A DNA stretch of 64,000 nucleotides from Clostridium sp. AWRP. Its GTDB lineage: Bacteria > Bacillota > Clostridia > Clostridiales > Clostridiaceae. The stretch is taken from assembly GCF_004006395.2 (NCBI RefSeq), contig NZ_CP029758.2, positions 3,906,001-3,970,000 of the forward strand, read 5' to 3'. The notes under the pieces are model-generated. The model did no database searches, was not told the DNA's origin, and worked only from the letters and a program-made list of their open reading frames with translations. Below are positions 1 through 8,704 of the stretch, in pieces. Every line of letters begins with the position of its first letter. Position 1 is the first letter of the stretch. Made by a program: the position numbers and the translations under genes.

Positions 1-7
1 CTTATTA

Positions 8-1969
8 CTCTTAAGTAAACATAGGCGTCACCGCCCATGTTCCTCTGCAAAACCGTACGTGCCCTATTAAGGCATACGGCTTTTCACATCATATTAATCA
101 TCTATAGAATAAACTTACGCTTATTTTCGGTTCTAATAACGGAAAAGTTCTCAATAAACCATTGTAAAATGTTTCTATTGTATAGCTCTTCCTTTGGCTT
201 CTTCTATTTAACCATTTAAAGAGCAACCATTTTACAACATTTTGATAGCACTTCACACTTCTTGTATTATCAGTGACCCCATAATACTGATAGTGTCCTC
301 TTAGTTTCTGATTAATTTTCTTAATCAATTCACCTACTGGCATTATCCTATTCTTCTTAATCCATTCTTTCATAGTCTTAACTTTACTTCTGAATTTCTT
401 CTTACTAGTCTTAACCTTACATCGAAAGAATCCTTTCTTACCATCTTCACTACAATAGAATGTAAATCCAAGAAAGTCAAAGGTTTCTGGCTTTCTTAAT
501 CCTCGATTTGCTCTATTTTTCTTTGCAAATCTACCAAACTCTAGTATCTTAGTTTTCTCTAAAGCAAATTCTAATCCAAATTTATCGAATCTTTCTATTA
601 GCTTTTGATAAAACCCATCTGCCTCCCATTTATTTTGAAAGCAACATACAAAATCATCACAATATCTTATCAAATAGGCTTCGCCTTTGCATTTCCTTTT
701 GATTTTGACAGCAAACCAATAGTCCAGTACATAATGTAAATATATATTTGCAAGAACTGGAGATGCTCCATTACCTTGCGGTGTTCCTCGTTCACTGTCT
801 AGGTATTTACCATTTTCCATTATTCCAGCTTTTAAGAATTTCTTAATTATCTCTATAAATTTCTTATCTGCAATATCATGTTCCAGGAACTTTATTAACC
901 ATTCATGATCAACATTATTAAAGAATCCTTTTATATCAGCTTCAACAATGTAACTCACCTTATGATATTGAACATCCTCTATGATTTCTCTAATTGCTTG
1001 ATGGCAGCTTCTATTTGGTCTAAATCCATAGGATTCATTAAAGAATTTAGGTTCATATACTTCTATTAATATCTTTGCTATTACGTTTTCTACTAGCTTA
1101 TCTTCATAGCAAGATATTCCTAGAGGTCTCATCTTCTTGCTTCCGTCTTTTGGAATATATGTTCTTCTTATAGGTTCTGGCTGATAGCTCCCATTTCTCA
1201 TTTGCTTTAACAAACGTTCCACATTAGCTTTTAGATTTACAGAATAATCATCTTTTGATACTCCATCAATGCCTTTTGCTTTCTTTCTATCCATTTCTTT
1301 ATGGCTAGCTATAATAGCACTTTCATTGATATAATATGCAAGGTTTTGAACCTTTCCATCTAATCTAGCTTTTTCTATATTATATTGTATTCCAAGTAGC
1401 TCATTAATCATGTTCTTCAGCTCTCCTGTCTGCATAATTTGAAGCTCACTTGAAGCTATGTTGTGCTAACCCCTTCCCTCCGCCTGCTTTCACAGATTTC
1501 TACAGTACTATGAGTTAGTCGGACTTCCTATAATGCTTTTGCTCATCTTGCTCGTTCCCTTACTTGATTTTGCATACTAATTTCTCAGACATTATAGGAT
1601 CTCAGCTGTTCTAATAACATACTTATCATCAAACTCGCCAAGCACTCAGACCCCGGAAGAGTTATATAAATCTTACCATATTGATTTGTATAATGTTGTC
1701 TGCTACACAAATAATTGTATCGACCTCTTCATTTAGATAATAATTTCGCGGCTCAATAGCTTCACTTTCGTTTTGGCTCGTTTTCTCCCTGTCCTACGCT
1801 TAAATCTAACGTTACCGATTCGACTCCAAGGACTCGGTACAGGCTACTGGTTAGGCATTACCTGATAGGATTTTCCTACTATATGTTAATAACTTACTAA
1901 TGCCAACCGAATCACTTCCGTTGGCAAGAGGAAACATCACGCACTCGCATGCTGCTTCGCAGCTCGCAC
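8..1969 (-). mobile_element. Group II intron (approximate ends)
   Basis: The minus strand carries the 3' catalytic end of a group II intron. Domain V is at about 51-83 (AGCCGTATGCC stem strand, short loop, GGCACGTACGG return strand). Domain VI is at about 15-48, a GGGCG/CGCCT stem with an unpaired A near position 16 as the likely branch point. A GTGCGAG motif at 1963-1969 fits the conserved 5' intron end. The maturase ORF lies between, as expected in domain IV. The 3' boundary is set only from the usual 7-8 nt between branch A and splice site, so it may be off by several bases. Insertion is about 145 bp downstream of the terminator of the 2144-2689 gene. Confidence 0.8.
98..1435 (-). CDS. ltrA: Group II intron reverse transcriptase/maturase
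   Basis: This intron-encoded protein of 445 aa helps the host intron fold and splice, and reverse-transcribes it into new DNA sites. The N-terminal two thirds is a reverse transcriptase: fingers motif with YIPKDGSKKMRPLGI, the active-site box RYCDDFV (a YxDD variant with Cys), and the SERGTPQGNGASPVLANIYL motif region. The C-terminal part is the maturase X domain, with the GHYQYYGVTDN signature. No HNH endonuclease domain follows, so the protein ends short, as in En-minus maturases that depend on replication forks for targeting. A second Met eight residues in (start 1411) has a better-placed GGAGAG and may be the true start. The ORF looks intact. Confidence 0.93.
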   Translation of the reverse strand: MQTGELKNMINELLGIQYNIEKARLDGKVQNLAYYINESAIIASHKEMDRKKAKGIDGVSKDDYSVNLKANVERLLKQMRNGSYQPEPIRRTYIPKDGSKKMRPLGISCYEDKLVENVIAKILIEVYEPKFFNESYGFRPNRSCHQAIREIIEDVQYHKVSYIVEADIKGFFNNVDHEWLIKFLEHDIADKKFIEIIKKFLKAGIMENGKYLDSERGTPQGNGASPVLANIYLHYVLDYWFAVKIKRKCKGEAYLIRYCDDFVCCFQNKWEADGFYQKLIERFDKFGLEFALEKTKILEFGRFAKKNRANRGLRKPETFDFLGFTFYCSEDGKKGFFRCKVKTSKKKFRSKVKTMKEWIKKNRIMPVGELIKKINQKLRGHYQYYGVTDNTRSVKCYQNVVKWLLFKWLNRRSQRKSYTIETFYNGLLRTFPLLEPKISVSLFYR

Positions 1970-2113
1970 TATTTGTGATATTATAACATATAAATAAAAT
2001 TCTTTCAGAACTTTACATTTATTATTTAATGTTTTTATCTTATTCTACCTATAACTCTTTTATGACTCTGTATCTCATTAATTCCACTACATCATAAACT
2101 AAAATCGTAAAAA

Positions 2114-2136
2114 GGGATTCGCATTTTACGAATCCC
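2114..2136 (-). terminator. Intrinsic terminator after phage-type regulator
   Basis: A perfect 8-bp stem (GGGATTCG / CGAATCCC) with a 7-nt loop is followed on the minus strand by a TTTTT run. It lies just past the stop codon of the 2144-2689 gene and presumably ends its transcript. Confidence 0.8.
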
Positions 2137-2143
2137 CTACCCT

Positions 2144-2689
2144 TCAAACAACTTTAGGTATAGTCATTTTAACCATACCTAACTCTGATATGTAATTTAT
2201 AACCTCTTTTCTTCTCCTATAAGCGGTACTCCTAATCCCTCCATACATTTCATTAGCTATCCAGGTAACACTCCTATTTAACTTGTATTTGTAAGTAATA
2301 AAATCCATATATTCTTTGGGCAGCGGAGGAGTTGAGAGAACTTTTGTTAATTTAGTGGTGTCCCTATTTAATTCTCTTATCCTGGATCTATTTTCAAATA
2401 CCTTTCTTTTCACATAATCCAATTCATGCTCTAAATTCTCTATTTCTCTTATAATACCTTTTTCCGCTGCACTCTCACCTGTAGGACTTGTCTGTACTTT
2501 TTCCATGAGAAGTGGGCTCATATGTCTTTCTGGATCAATACTTACATTACAACTTTTTATATCATATTCAATACTTTCCGCTTGTGCTTTAAGTTCCTCA
2601 CATTCCTGCTCTAAATAGGCTATTTCCTTCAACTTTATGAAGTGGTCACATAATTGGTCTTCTATATTTTTAAATGTCTCTGTATCCAT
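2144..2689 (-). CDS. Phage-type transcriptional regulator (RinA/ArpU-like)
   Basis: Protein of 181 aa with a coiled-coil N-terminal half (heptads around residues 1-115, rich in Glu, Lys and Leu) and a C-terminal sigma-region-4-like helix-turn-helix (FITYKYKLNRSVTWIANEM ... STAYRRRKEVINYI). Late-gene activators of Gram-positive phages in the RinA/ArpU class have this build. The family is assigned from the pattern, not from a search. The start at 2689 is chosen because AGGAGG sits 7 nt upstream of that ATG; the open frame runs 52 codons further but without a ribosome site. No phage structural genes are nearby, so this is probably an isolated remnant of a decayed prophage. Confidence 0.6.
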   Translation of the reverse strand: MDTETFKNIEDQLCDHFIKLKEIAYLEQECEELKAQAESIEYDIKSCNVSIDPERHMSPLLMEKVQTSPTGESAAEKGIIREIENLEHELDYVKRKVFENRSRIRELNRDTTKLTKVLSTPPLPKEYMDFITYKYKLNRSVTWIANEMYGGIRSTAYRRRKEVINYISELGMVKMTIPKVV

Positions 2690-3105
2690 CTCAACTCCTC
2701 CTAATAAATCAACGAAAATATTTAGATAAAATAATAACTCCTTTTTAGGGGGTACAAAATGTAAAGATAGTTCCTTTTTTATAAAATCTAAAAATATGAT
2801 TGCACACAAATAACGTTGCATTAAAAATAACAGTGTTCCAATCACCTTAAGTCCTTATAATTCAGCGCTTACACTGTATTTTATTAATAGTAATGTTCCG
2901 TAAAAAGGGTGTAGTACTTCAAAACATTATTACACACATAAGCTTAGTTATATCAACGTTTAAAGCCTATTTTAGTATTCGTTTTGTTTTGATTATATTG
3001 AAAAAACTGTAGTTTTATCAACTTTTATTAGTAAAGTTCCATAACACCAGCCTCCTAAGACCCTTTAATATCAACACTTCATCCATGTACTCTTTCGGAA
3101 CGTTA
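2690..3105. other. Gene-poor stretch, decayed DNA
   Basis: About 400 bp without a supportable gene. A good AGGAGG followed by an ATG exists at about 3040-3050 on the minus strand, but the frame stops after four codons, which suggests debris of a former phage operon. No strong hairpin or known RNA motif is seen. Confidence 0.4.
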
Positions 3106-3231
3106 TTATTGCACTTTTTTCGGAGTATTGTGTGCAACGTAACTTTTAATAATGATCCGCTCTACTTTCATTTTTTTATCTCTATTAAAATACTTTATAA
3201 GCTTTTCTTCAATTGGTTTTAATGTACGCAT
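3106..3231 (-). CDS. Small basic hypothetical protein (41 aa)
   Basis: A short frame beginning MRTLKPIEEKL and ending APKK-type basic residues (NTPKKVQ), preceded by a good GGAGGG 7 nt before the ATG. It is Lys/Arg-rich, with no recognisable domain. It lies upstream of the phage-type regulator on the same strand, so it may belong to the same relic operon. Being so short, it is supported only by the ribosome site. Confidence 0.4.
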   Translation of the reverse strand: MRTLKPIEEKLIKYFNRDKKMKVERIIIKSYVAHNTPKKVQ

Positions 3232-3384
3232 GTTATCCCTCCATGTATTCAACTCTCATTTTCAAATAGTAATTTAAAAAAGGAGTAACCAACAGATCAC
3301 CCCTTATATTAATATTTAAAGAAAAATTTATTCATAGCATTTGTATAAGAATCAAACAAACTACCTATATCTACTGCCTTTCAC

Positions 3385-3459
3385 TTATATTTTCTTTCCT
3401 TCTGGTATATAATTATCTAACTCGATCCTTAGCTTATCCGCTTCATAAGCATTTTTCAT
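3385..3459 (-). pseudogene. Fragment of a small phage-type protein
   Basis: A 24-codon frame (MKNAYEADKLRIELDNY, then IPEGKKI) reads like the C-terminal end of a small helical protein. It has no ribosome site. Probably a remnant; weak evidence. Confidence 0.2.
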
Positions 3460-3527
3460 TTGCTGTAGTTAAAAATATCCAACATCCAATATATCTCCAG
3501 CTATACTATTTAAAGATATTTTATTTT

Positions 3528-3749
3528 TCATATATTATCTTTAGTGAGAGAGTGTATTGTAAGTACCAAACTCTCACTAAAACTCACCTCTTTTCTTTCT
3601 ATACAGTTTTCTGTGTATAATATGTTGATAACCTTGTTAATAATCCGCTTTATAAGAACATTCCGACTTAACTCTACTTCAGATTGAATACATATCACCA
3701 TATCAACAGTCATAAAAGTGTCAATATTTATCAGTGTGCGATATTCCAC
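3528..3749 (-). CDS. Doubtful hypothetical protein (73 aa)
   Basis: Open frame starting with GTG, with no convincing ribosome site. The amino acid composition is plausible (mixed beta/helical, four Cys/Met-rich stretches) but no family is recognised. It lies between phage debris and the HxlR regulator on the same strand. It may be a degraded gene or chance. Confidence 0.25.
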   Translation of the reverse strand: MEYRTLINIDTFMTVDMVICIQSEVELSRNVLIKRIINKVINILYTENCIERKEVSFSESLVLTIHSLTKDNI

Positions 3750-3874
3750 ATAAAATCGTAGTTAATCCGTTTAGCTATAAGAAATAAATTAGTTTCTTTC
3801 TATCGTATTTTTCTTTATATTAGCTTTAATTTATGTGATTGTAACCAGAATAATATTTAGTTTTCAAAATAGAT

Positions 3875-4201
3875 CTATTTTTTAATGTGTTCATCGCCCC
3901 ATTTGCTCATAAGTTCAAGAATTGGTATTAATGTCATTCCTTCTTCCGTTAAGGAATATTCAACTTTAGGTGGAACTTCATTATACTGTTCTCTATGGAT
4001 TAGATTGCTGATTTCAAGTCCTCTCAGCTGTGCACTTAATGTCTTATGAGCAATAGGCTCTAAACTATTCTTTAATTTATTATATCTTATTACCTTAGCT
4101 TTATATATTTTCCATAGTATAATCCACTTCCATTTTCCCTCAACTATAGAAATTGTATAATGCATTCCGCAAGATCCATATTTATCTTCAAAACTATCCA
4201 T
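3875..4201 (-). CDS. HxlR-family transcriptional regulator
   Basis: A 108-aa winged-helix DNA-binding protein of the HxlR type, with the family N-terminal Cys (residue 11, CGMHYTI), the conserved GKWKWIILWKI helix, the recognition-helix region KTLSAQLRGLE, and the wing ending VEYSLTEEG. Members usually sense electrophiles or redox stress through the N-terminal Cys and control a neighbouring reductase. Here the gene is divergent from an FMN reductase at 4328, with 126 bp between the starts that include an inverted repeat suited to a dimeric regulator. AAAGGAG precedes the ATG. Full length for the family. The inducing compound cannot be read from sequence. Confidence 0.93.
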   Translation of the reverse strand: MDSFEDKYGSCGMHYTISIVEGKWKWIILWKIYKAKVIRYNKLKNSLEPIAHKTLSAQLRGLEISNLIHREQYNEVPPKVEYSLTEEGMTLIPILELMSKWGDEHIKK

Positions 4202-4226
4202 AATATTGCTCCTTTACTTACCTTAT

Positions 4227-4259
4227 AGTTAGTATATAACAAATAAGTGCATACTTACT
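4227..4259. promoter_or_regulatory. Candidate HxlR operator
   Basis: Inverted repeat AGTTAGTAT (4227-4235) and ATACTTACT (4251-4259): 9-bp arms with one mismatch and a 15-bp spacer. It sits between the divergent regulator and reductase starts, so a dimer bound here could control both. Inferred from symmetry and position. Confidence 0.45.
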
Positions 4260-4327
4260 TTCTTTCTTATTATGATATATAATTCATAACATAAAATCAA
4301 TTAATCATGCAAATGGAGGTAAACTTA

Positions 4328-4978
4328 ATGAAAGTAATCGCAATTAACGGGAGTCCTAGAAAAAATAAAAATACAGCTACTCTTCTTACTAAGGCACTGG
4401 AAGGGGCATCTTCCTGTGGTGCTGAAACAGAGCTTATTCATCTTTATGATCAAAATTATAAAGGTTGTGTAAGTTGTTTTGCCTGTAAGATAAAAAATGG
4501 AAAAAGTTATGGAAAATGTGCCTTAAAGGATGATTTAACACCTATTCTTGAAAAAGTTTCAAATGCCAATGCAATTATTTTTGGCTCTCCAATATACTTA
4601 CACTCAGTTACCGGAGCCATGAGATCTTTTTTAGAACGACTCATATTCCAATATTTAGTTTATGATACAAATCATTCAAGTCTTTTCCCCCAAAAAATAC
4701 CAGCTGGATTCATTTATACAATGAATGTAACCAGCGAGCAATTTAAAGCTGAATATGAAGATGAACTTAAATCTCTACAACTATATGTGGAAAAAACCTT
4801 TGGTTCTTTTGAATCCTTAGTCATCAATGACACGTACCAATTTGATGATTATTCAAAATATGTTGCACCATTATTTGATGAAAAGAAAAAAAGAAAAGTT
4901 AGAGAAGAACAATTTCCTCAAGACTGCCAAAACGCATTTAACATGGGGGTACGCTTTGTTGAACAAGCTAATGTATGA
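4328..4978 (+). CDS. NAD(P)H-dependent FMN reductase, flavodoxin-like fold
   Basis: Soluble flavoprotein of 216 aa. The N-terminus MKVIAINGSPRKNKNTATLL is the phosphate-binding loop of the NADPH-dependent FMN reductase / multimeric flavodoxin WrbA-like superfamily. FGSPIYLHSVTGAMRSFLERL is the conserved second flavin-binding strand and helix. CVSCFACK and a third Cys at KCAL resemble the CxxCxxC patch of iron-sulfur flavoproteins, but the spacing is not a clear cluster site. The start at 4328 follows GGAGGT by 7 nt; a frame opening at 4307 lacks a site. Paired with the divergent HxlR regulator, the likely job is reduction of quinones, nitro compounds or other electrophiles. Confidence 0.9.
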   Translation: MKVIAINGSPRKNKNTATLLTKALEGASSCGAETELIHLYDQNYKGCVSCFACKIKNGKSYGKCALKDDLTPILEKVSNANAIIFGSPIYLHSVTGAMRSFLERLIFQYLVYDTNHSSLFPQKIPAGFIYTMNVTSEQFKAEYEDELKSLQLYVEKTFGSFESLVINDTYQFDDYSKYVAPLFDEKKKRKVREEQFPQDCQNAFNMGVRFVEQANV

Positions 4979-5292
4979 AAGTCAAATATATTTTTAACAC
5001 ATTAAATTAAGCCATCATATTTTACAATTAATTCTTATAGCGTGTGGTACTCAAAATTTAATTAAAATACCTCATAGACACAATTCAAAAGTGTCATCAT
5101 TTACGAGAATATAGATGGATTTGTGTAAAATAGATTTGATTTAGTTTTATATAACTGGAAATTTTGATTTTCAGTTATATTTTTTTATATTTGAGTAATA
5201 CTAATACTGATTAATATTACATTCTTATTGTTTGTATAATATACTTAATTATGCAATAAAATAAGAAAAAATATAAAAATTTTAGCTAAATC

Positions 5293-6525
5293 TTAGAGTA
5301 TCTCTTCGCCTAGTTTATCATTAAACACAATAGTTAATTGTGCCAATGTCATTCCCCAATTTTGGGATGGAGAAGTCCATTTTTCCATGACTTTCTCAGT
5401 AGCTAGGTAAAGAGATTTTCTAAGTGCTTCATCATTTGGAAATACTGTTCTTATCTTCGTAAACTTTCTAAGCTGTCGGTTGAAACCCTCTAATGCGTTT
5501 GTAGTATAAATAATTTTCCTGATTTCCGGTGAGTAATTAAAATATGTTGATAACTTATCCCAGTTATTATACCAGGATTCAATTACTATACTATACTTCT
5601 GATCCCATTTTTTCTTTAGATTATCCAGGCCGTTAATTGCAGAATCTTCAGTAGGTGCTTTATATACGCATTTTAAATCTTTCATAAATTCCTTTTTATC
5701 TTTGGAAGCTATATACTTAATAGAATTTCTTATTTGGTGTATTATACAATTTTGAATACTAACATCCGGAAATACGGATTTTATTGCATCTGGAAGCCCT
5801 TTTAGTCCATCCATACAGGCAATCAGTATTTCTTTTACTCCTCTATTTCTTAAATCATTGCAAACTGACAGCCAGAATTTTGCTCCTTCGGCTTCACCAA
5901 TCCATATGCCCAAAATATCTTTATATCCTTTCATATCAAGGGCCATACATATATAGGCAGCTTTTGTGACTATTTTATTTTCTTCCCTAACCTTAAAATG
6001 TATTGCATCCATATAAACAATAGGATACACGTCATCCAGTGCCCTATTCTGCCATTGTGCAGCTGAATCCATAACTTTATCAGTTATTTTTGATATCATT
6101 GTTGGCGATACATCGATGCCATATAATTCTTCCAGTTCTGACTGAATGTCTCTTGTAGACATACCTCTTGCGTATAATCCTATAATTTTCTTATCCAGTT
6201 CATTGCATACAGTTTCATATTTTTTTACAACTTTAGGTTCAAAGTCAGCTTTTCTATCTCTTGGTATATCAAGATTTACATCACCAACACTGCTCCTAAT
6301 ACTTTTCTTTGAGTATCCATTTCTATAATTTTTATTTTCTGAATCCTCACTTCTTTGATATTTTTCTCTGCCAAGCAGTTCTTCCATTTCTGCCTCAAGC
6401 ATATTTTGTATAACATCCTTTAAAAGTCTCTGCAGCAAACCATTTCTGCCAACTACGTCCTCCATAGTTTTGCATTTTTTAACTTCTTCCTTATAATCGA
6501 TATCTGGTACTTCAATTTCTTTCAT
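5293..6525 (-). CDS. IS256-family transposase
   Basis: Mutator-type DDE transposase of 410 aa, the usual length. The catalytic triad is seen as D173 (YMDAIHFKV), D239 (CMDGLKGLPDAI) and E346 (TTNALEGFNRQLRK), with the CIIHQIRNS segment (C260/H263) between the second Asp and the Glu typical of the family. The N-terminal region has the MLEAEMEELLG and YRNGY motifs that precede the DNA-binding part. AGGAGG is well placed before the ATG. The frame is intact, so the element may be active. A strong hairpin lies upstream of the gene inside the IS end. Confidence 0.96.
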   Translation of the reverse strand: MKEIEVPDIDYKEEVKKCKTMEDVVGRNGLLQRLLKDVIQNMLEAEMEELLGREKYQRSEDSENKNYRNGYSKKSIRSSVGDVNLDIPRDRKADFEPKVVKKYETVCNELDKKIIGLYARGMSTRDIQSELEELYGIDVSPTMISKITDKVMDSAAQWQNRALDDVYPIVYMDAIHFKVREENKIVTKAAYICMALDMKGYKDILGIWIGEAEGAKFWLSVCNDLRNRGVKEILIACMDGLKGLPDAIKSVFPDVSIQNCIIHQIRNSIKYIASKDKKEFMKDLKCVYKAPTEDSAINGLDNLKKKWDQKYSIVIESWYNNWDKLSTYFNYSPEIRKIIYTTNALEGFNRQLRKFTKIRTVFPNDEALRKSLYLATEKVMEKWTSPSQNWGMTLAQLTIVFNDKLGEEIL

Positions 6526-6589
6526 TTGAAACTCCTCCTAATTTATTTAAGAATATTGTTCCAAATCTTCCATTCCATTATACAAAAAT

Positions 6590-6630
6590 AATGGGTATAG
6601 ATTTGGTTTTTACACAAATCCATACCCATT
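6590..6630. repeat. Hairpin in IS256 right end
   Basis: AATGGGTAT (6590-6598) pairs with ATACCCATT (6622-6630). After one mismatch the pairing continues for six more base pairs (GATTTG/CAAATC). It sits between the terminal repeat and the transposase start, where it would fold in RNA read in from outside and could hide translation signals or stop read-through. The role is inferred. Confidence 0.5.
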
Positions 6631-6799
6631 CCCTCATTTACTACATTGTTGACACTTTTGAGCAGAACATTAAATATATTTTTCTGTTTAAGTGGAATAT
6701 TATCTGTCCAAAGTAAATGTCAAGAGATGACTGTCATTTTAGATTATGTTGATGAACAATAAATTACAACTGCGTATTAATTATAACTTTATAATATCA

Positions 6800-7371
6800 C
6801 TATGATACCTGGCTCTTACTAATTTCTTCTATAACCTTGTATAGAGTAGGTTTACTTATATTAAACATAGTACATAGATTTTTTACTGTTGTTTCTTTCT
6901 GCTGATATAATTTATATATTGCCTTCTTTTTATTATCGTCAAACTTTGCTTTCCTGCCACCTTTTCCGTCGCGTGCTCTTGCTGCAGCAAGACCCTCTTT
7001 TGTTCTTTGGCTTATTAAATCTCTTTCAAATTGGCTTATTCCAGCCATAAAAGTAAATATTAATTTTCCTTGAGGTGTTGTAGTATCTAACCAACTTTCC
7101 TTTAGGCTTTTAATATTTGCACCTTTTTTTCAATCTGATCTACTAAACTAAATAAATCTTTTGTACTTCTGCTTAACCTTGTAAGATCTGATACTAATAT
7201 AACATCATTTTTTCTTACTTTATCTAAGAGCCTATTTAATTCAGGCCTATCTGATTTTGTTCCAGTTATTTTTTCTTGTACTATTTCTTCTACACCTGCT
7301 AATTTTAATGAATCCAATTGCCTGTCTAAATTTTGCTCTTGCGTGCTTACACGATCATATCCAAATATCAC
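6800..7371 (-). pseudogene. Serine recombinase (resolvase/invertase), frameshifted
   Basis: Two frames together make one Hin/TnpR-type site-specific recombinase of about 190 aa. The first (7371-7102) holds the catalytic core: YDRVSTQEQNLDRQ with the nucleophile Ser, ITGTKSDRPEL, and SDLTRLSRSTKDLF. The second (7048-6800, reading back to about 7105) holds FMAGISQFERDLI.QRTKEGL and a C-terminal helix-turn-helix (TTVKNLCTMFNISKPTLYKV). The break is in a run of seven A (T at 7124-7130); eight A would restore EKKGANIKSLKESWLD and the whole protein. Either the gene is dead, or slippage in the A-run gives some full-length product, or the base is a sequencing error. The likely start is GTG at 7371. 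Confidence 0.85.
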
Positions 7372-7741
7372 ATTAAAACATCCTTTCTACGATAATTAGT
7401 AATTTTATAGTAATCTAAACGCTAAATCAAGTCAATATATTTACTCTGAATTATTTACTGAATTTATTTACTACAAAAATGGCTTATTTTCGTTAACGTG
7501 TAAAATATAAAATAAAGTAAATCAAATGGTCGTTTATTTTATCCAATTTATTGAAGATACTTTTCACTTCATAACACAGCTGCTGGTATTAGGCCTTATA
7601 GCTTTGATATAAAAACCTGTAGCTGGATAAAATCTGTACTGCCTTTTATTGAAAAGCATACTTACAGTTTTTACATTAAGGTTAAACCTATTTTTATAAG
7701 TTACCTTACGGTTATTTTTAAGCATACACACGTAGTGGTAG
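7372..7741. other. Gene-free stretch between mobile-element remnants
   Basis: About 370 bp with no supportable gene, RNA or strong hairpin. It lies between the recombinase and the truncated transposase and is probably the decayed remainder of that insertion sequence. Confidence 0.4.
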
Positions 7742-8419
7742 TTACATTTTTTTAGTAAAGTTAATAATGCTTTTGAGGAATACTAGGTATCGAATGTGAC
7801 GTATTCGACCTGTAATCCAAATTTGTGAGCGAAGGTTATCATATCCTATTGCCAGTTCAAGCCTTGTGTGATAATCTTCGCATTTTTGCTTTGGAATCCA
7901 TATTCGAAAGCAAACAGGTACTTTAAACCATCCATTTGACCACAACAAAACAACTATATGCATTCCCCATACATATCTATTATTTGTATGATCATAAACG
8001 GAAGTAGTTGGAAAAATTTTTTTACCAAAAGGTTTCCTGATAATAACATCGTCAATGATTAAATAACCCAGTTTAGCCGTTTGTGACTGTATACACTGGA
8101 TAAATAAAATAATGATATTGTTATTATTTATAGAAACTAACGGTAATAATCTCGTTAATGAATCATGAGATACCCATGCAAGTTTTTGAGCAATATGCGT
8201 AGCAGCAGGATTATTGAAAAGAATTATTCCCATACAAAAAGTTACAAATGTAATAGTGCTATTTTGTGGAAATAAAGATTTATCAAAATTAAATTTGTAT
8301 ACTAAATCCATAATTAAATCATGAATTCCATATTTGTTAACAGAAATATTATTAAAGAAATTATTGTTATTTTCCAAAATACATCCCTGTCTAAAATATA
8401 CTACAAATAGGGACTTCAA
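7742..8419 (-). pseudogene. Truncated DDE transposase (IS4/IS701-like)
   Basis: About 225 codons resembling the N-terminal half of an IS4/IS701-type DDE transposase, with the first catalytic Asp in YLIIDDVIIRKPFGKK, followed by YDHTNNRYVWGMHIVVLLW and WIPKQKCEDYHTRLELA. Family members run to about 400-450 aa. After residue 190 the sequence becomes unlike the family and stops, so the C-terminal catalytic Glu is missing. A TTG preceded by AGGGATG (start near 8377) is a likelier start than the beginning of the frame. The family name is from memory of the motif style. Confidence 0.6.
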
Positions 8420-8520
8420 CTATATGATTAATTTATGGTAATTCCCATAGCAACAACCTTTTATATAATAGTTTAATGTTTAAGCTATTGATTTTCCTAT
8501 GATTAAATCATTCTGCGTAA

Positions 8521-8658
8521 GTACTGTTATTTAAAACACTAAGCGCTGTTTCTGATAAACTATGTGAAGCTATTAATCATCTTATAGATAATAAAACTAT
8601 TGTAAAATCTATTACAGGGTGGGATTGGATAATATCGCCACTTTCAAAACATAATTAG
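8521..8658 (+). pseudogene. IS630-family transposase C-terminal fragment (copy 1)
   Basis: The plus strand reads LFKTLSAVSDKLCEAINHL, then IDNKTIVKSITGWDWI and a stop, the end of an IS630-type transposase. The 82 bp at 8527-8608 match 11134-11215 with only about two differences. The rest of the gene is absent. It marks the downstream side of the exporter/PadR cassette. Confidence 0.75.
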
Positions 8659-8704
8659 TATCACCATTTTTCTCCAGATAATTTATATATTCCAGCAAGT
8701 AACA

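Larger units (their letters stand above)
5085..6661 (-). mobile_element. IS256-family insertion sequence
   Basis: A complete-looking element of about 1.58 kb. Imperfect terminal inverted repeats start TCAAAAGTGTCA (5085-5096) and are matched by TGACACTTTTGA at 6650-6661. A second subterminal motif, GGATTTGTGTAAAA, occurs near both ends. The single gene is the transposase at 5293-6525. No clear 8-9 bp target duplication is visible (left flank GACACAAT, right flank GCAGAACA), so the copy may be old or rearranged. Confidence 0.85.

Noticed and set aside
5077..6669. Target-site duplication of the IS256 element
   Set aside because: The 8 bp on the left (GACACAAT) and right (GCAGAACA) do not match, so no duplication can be claimed.
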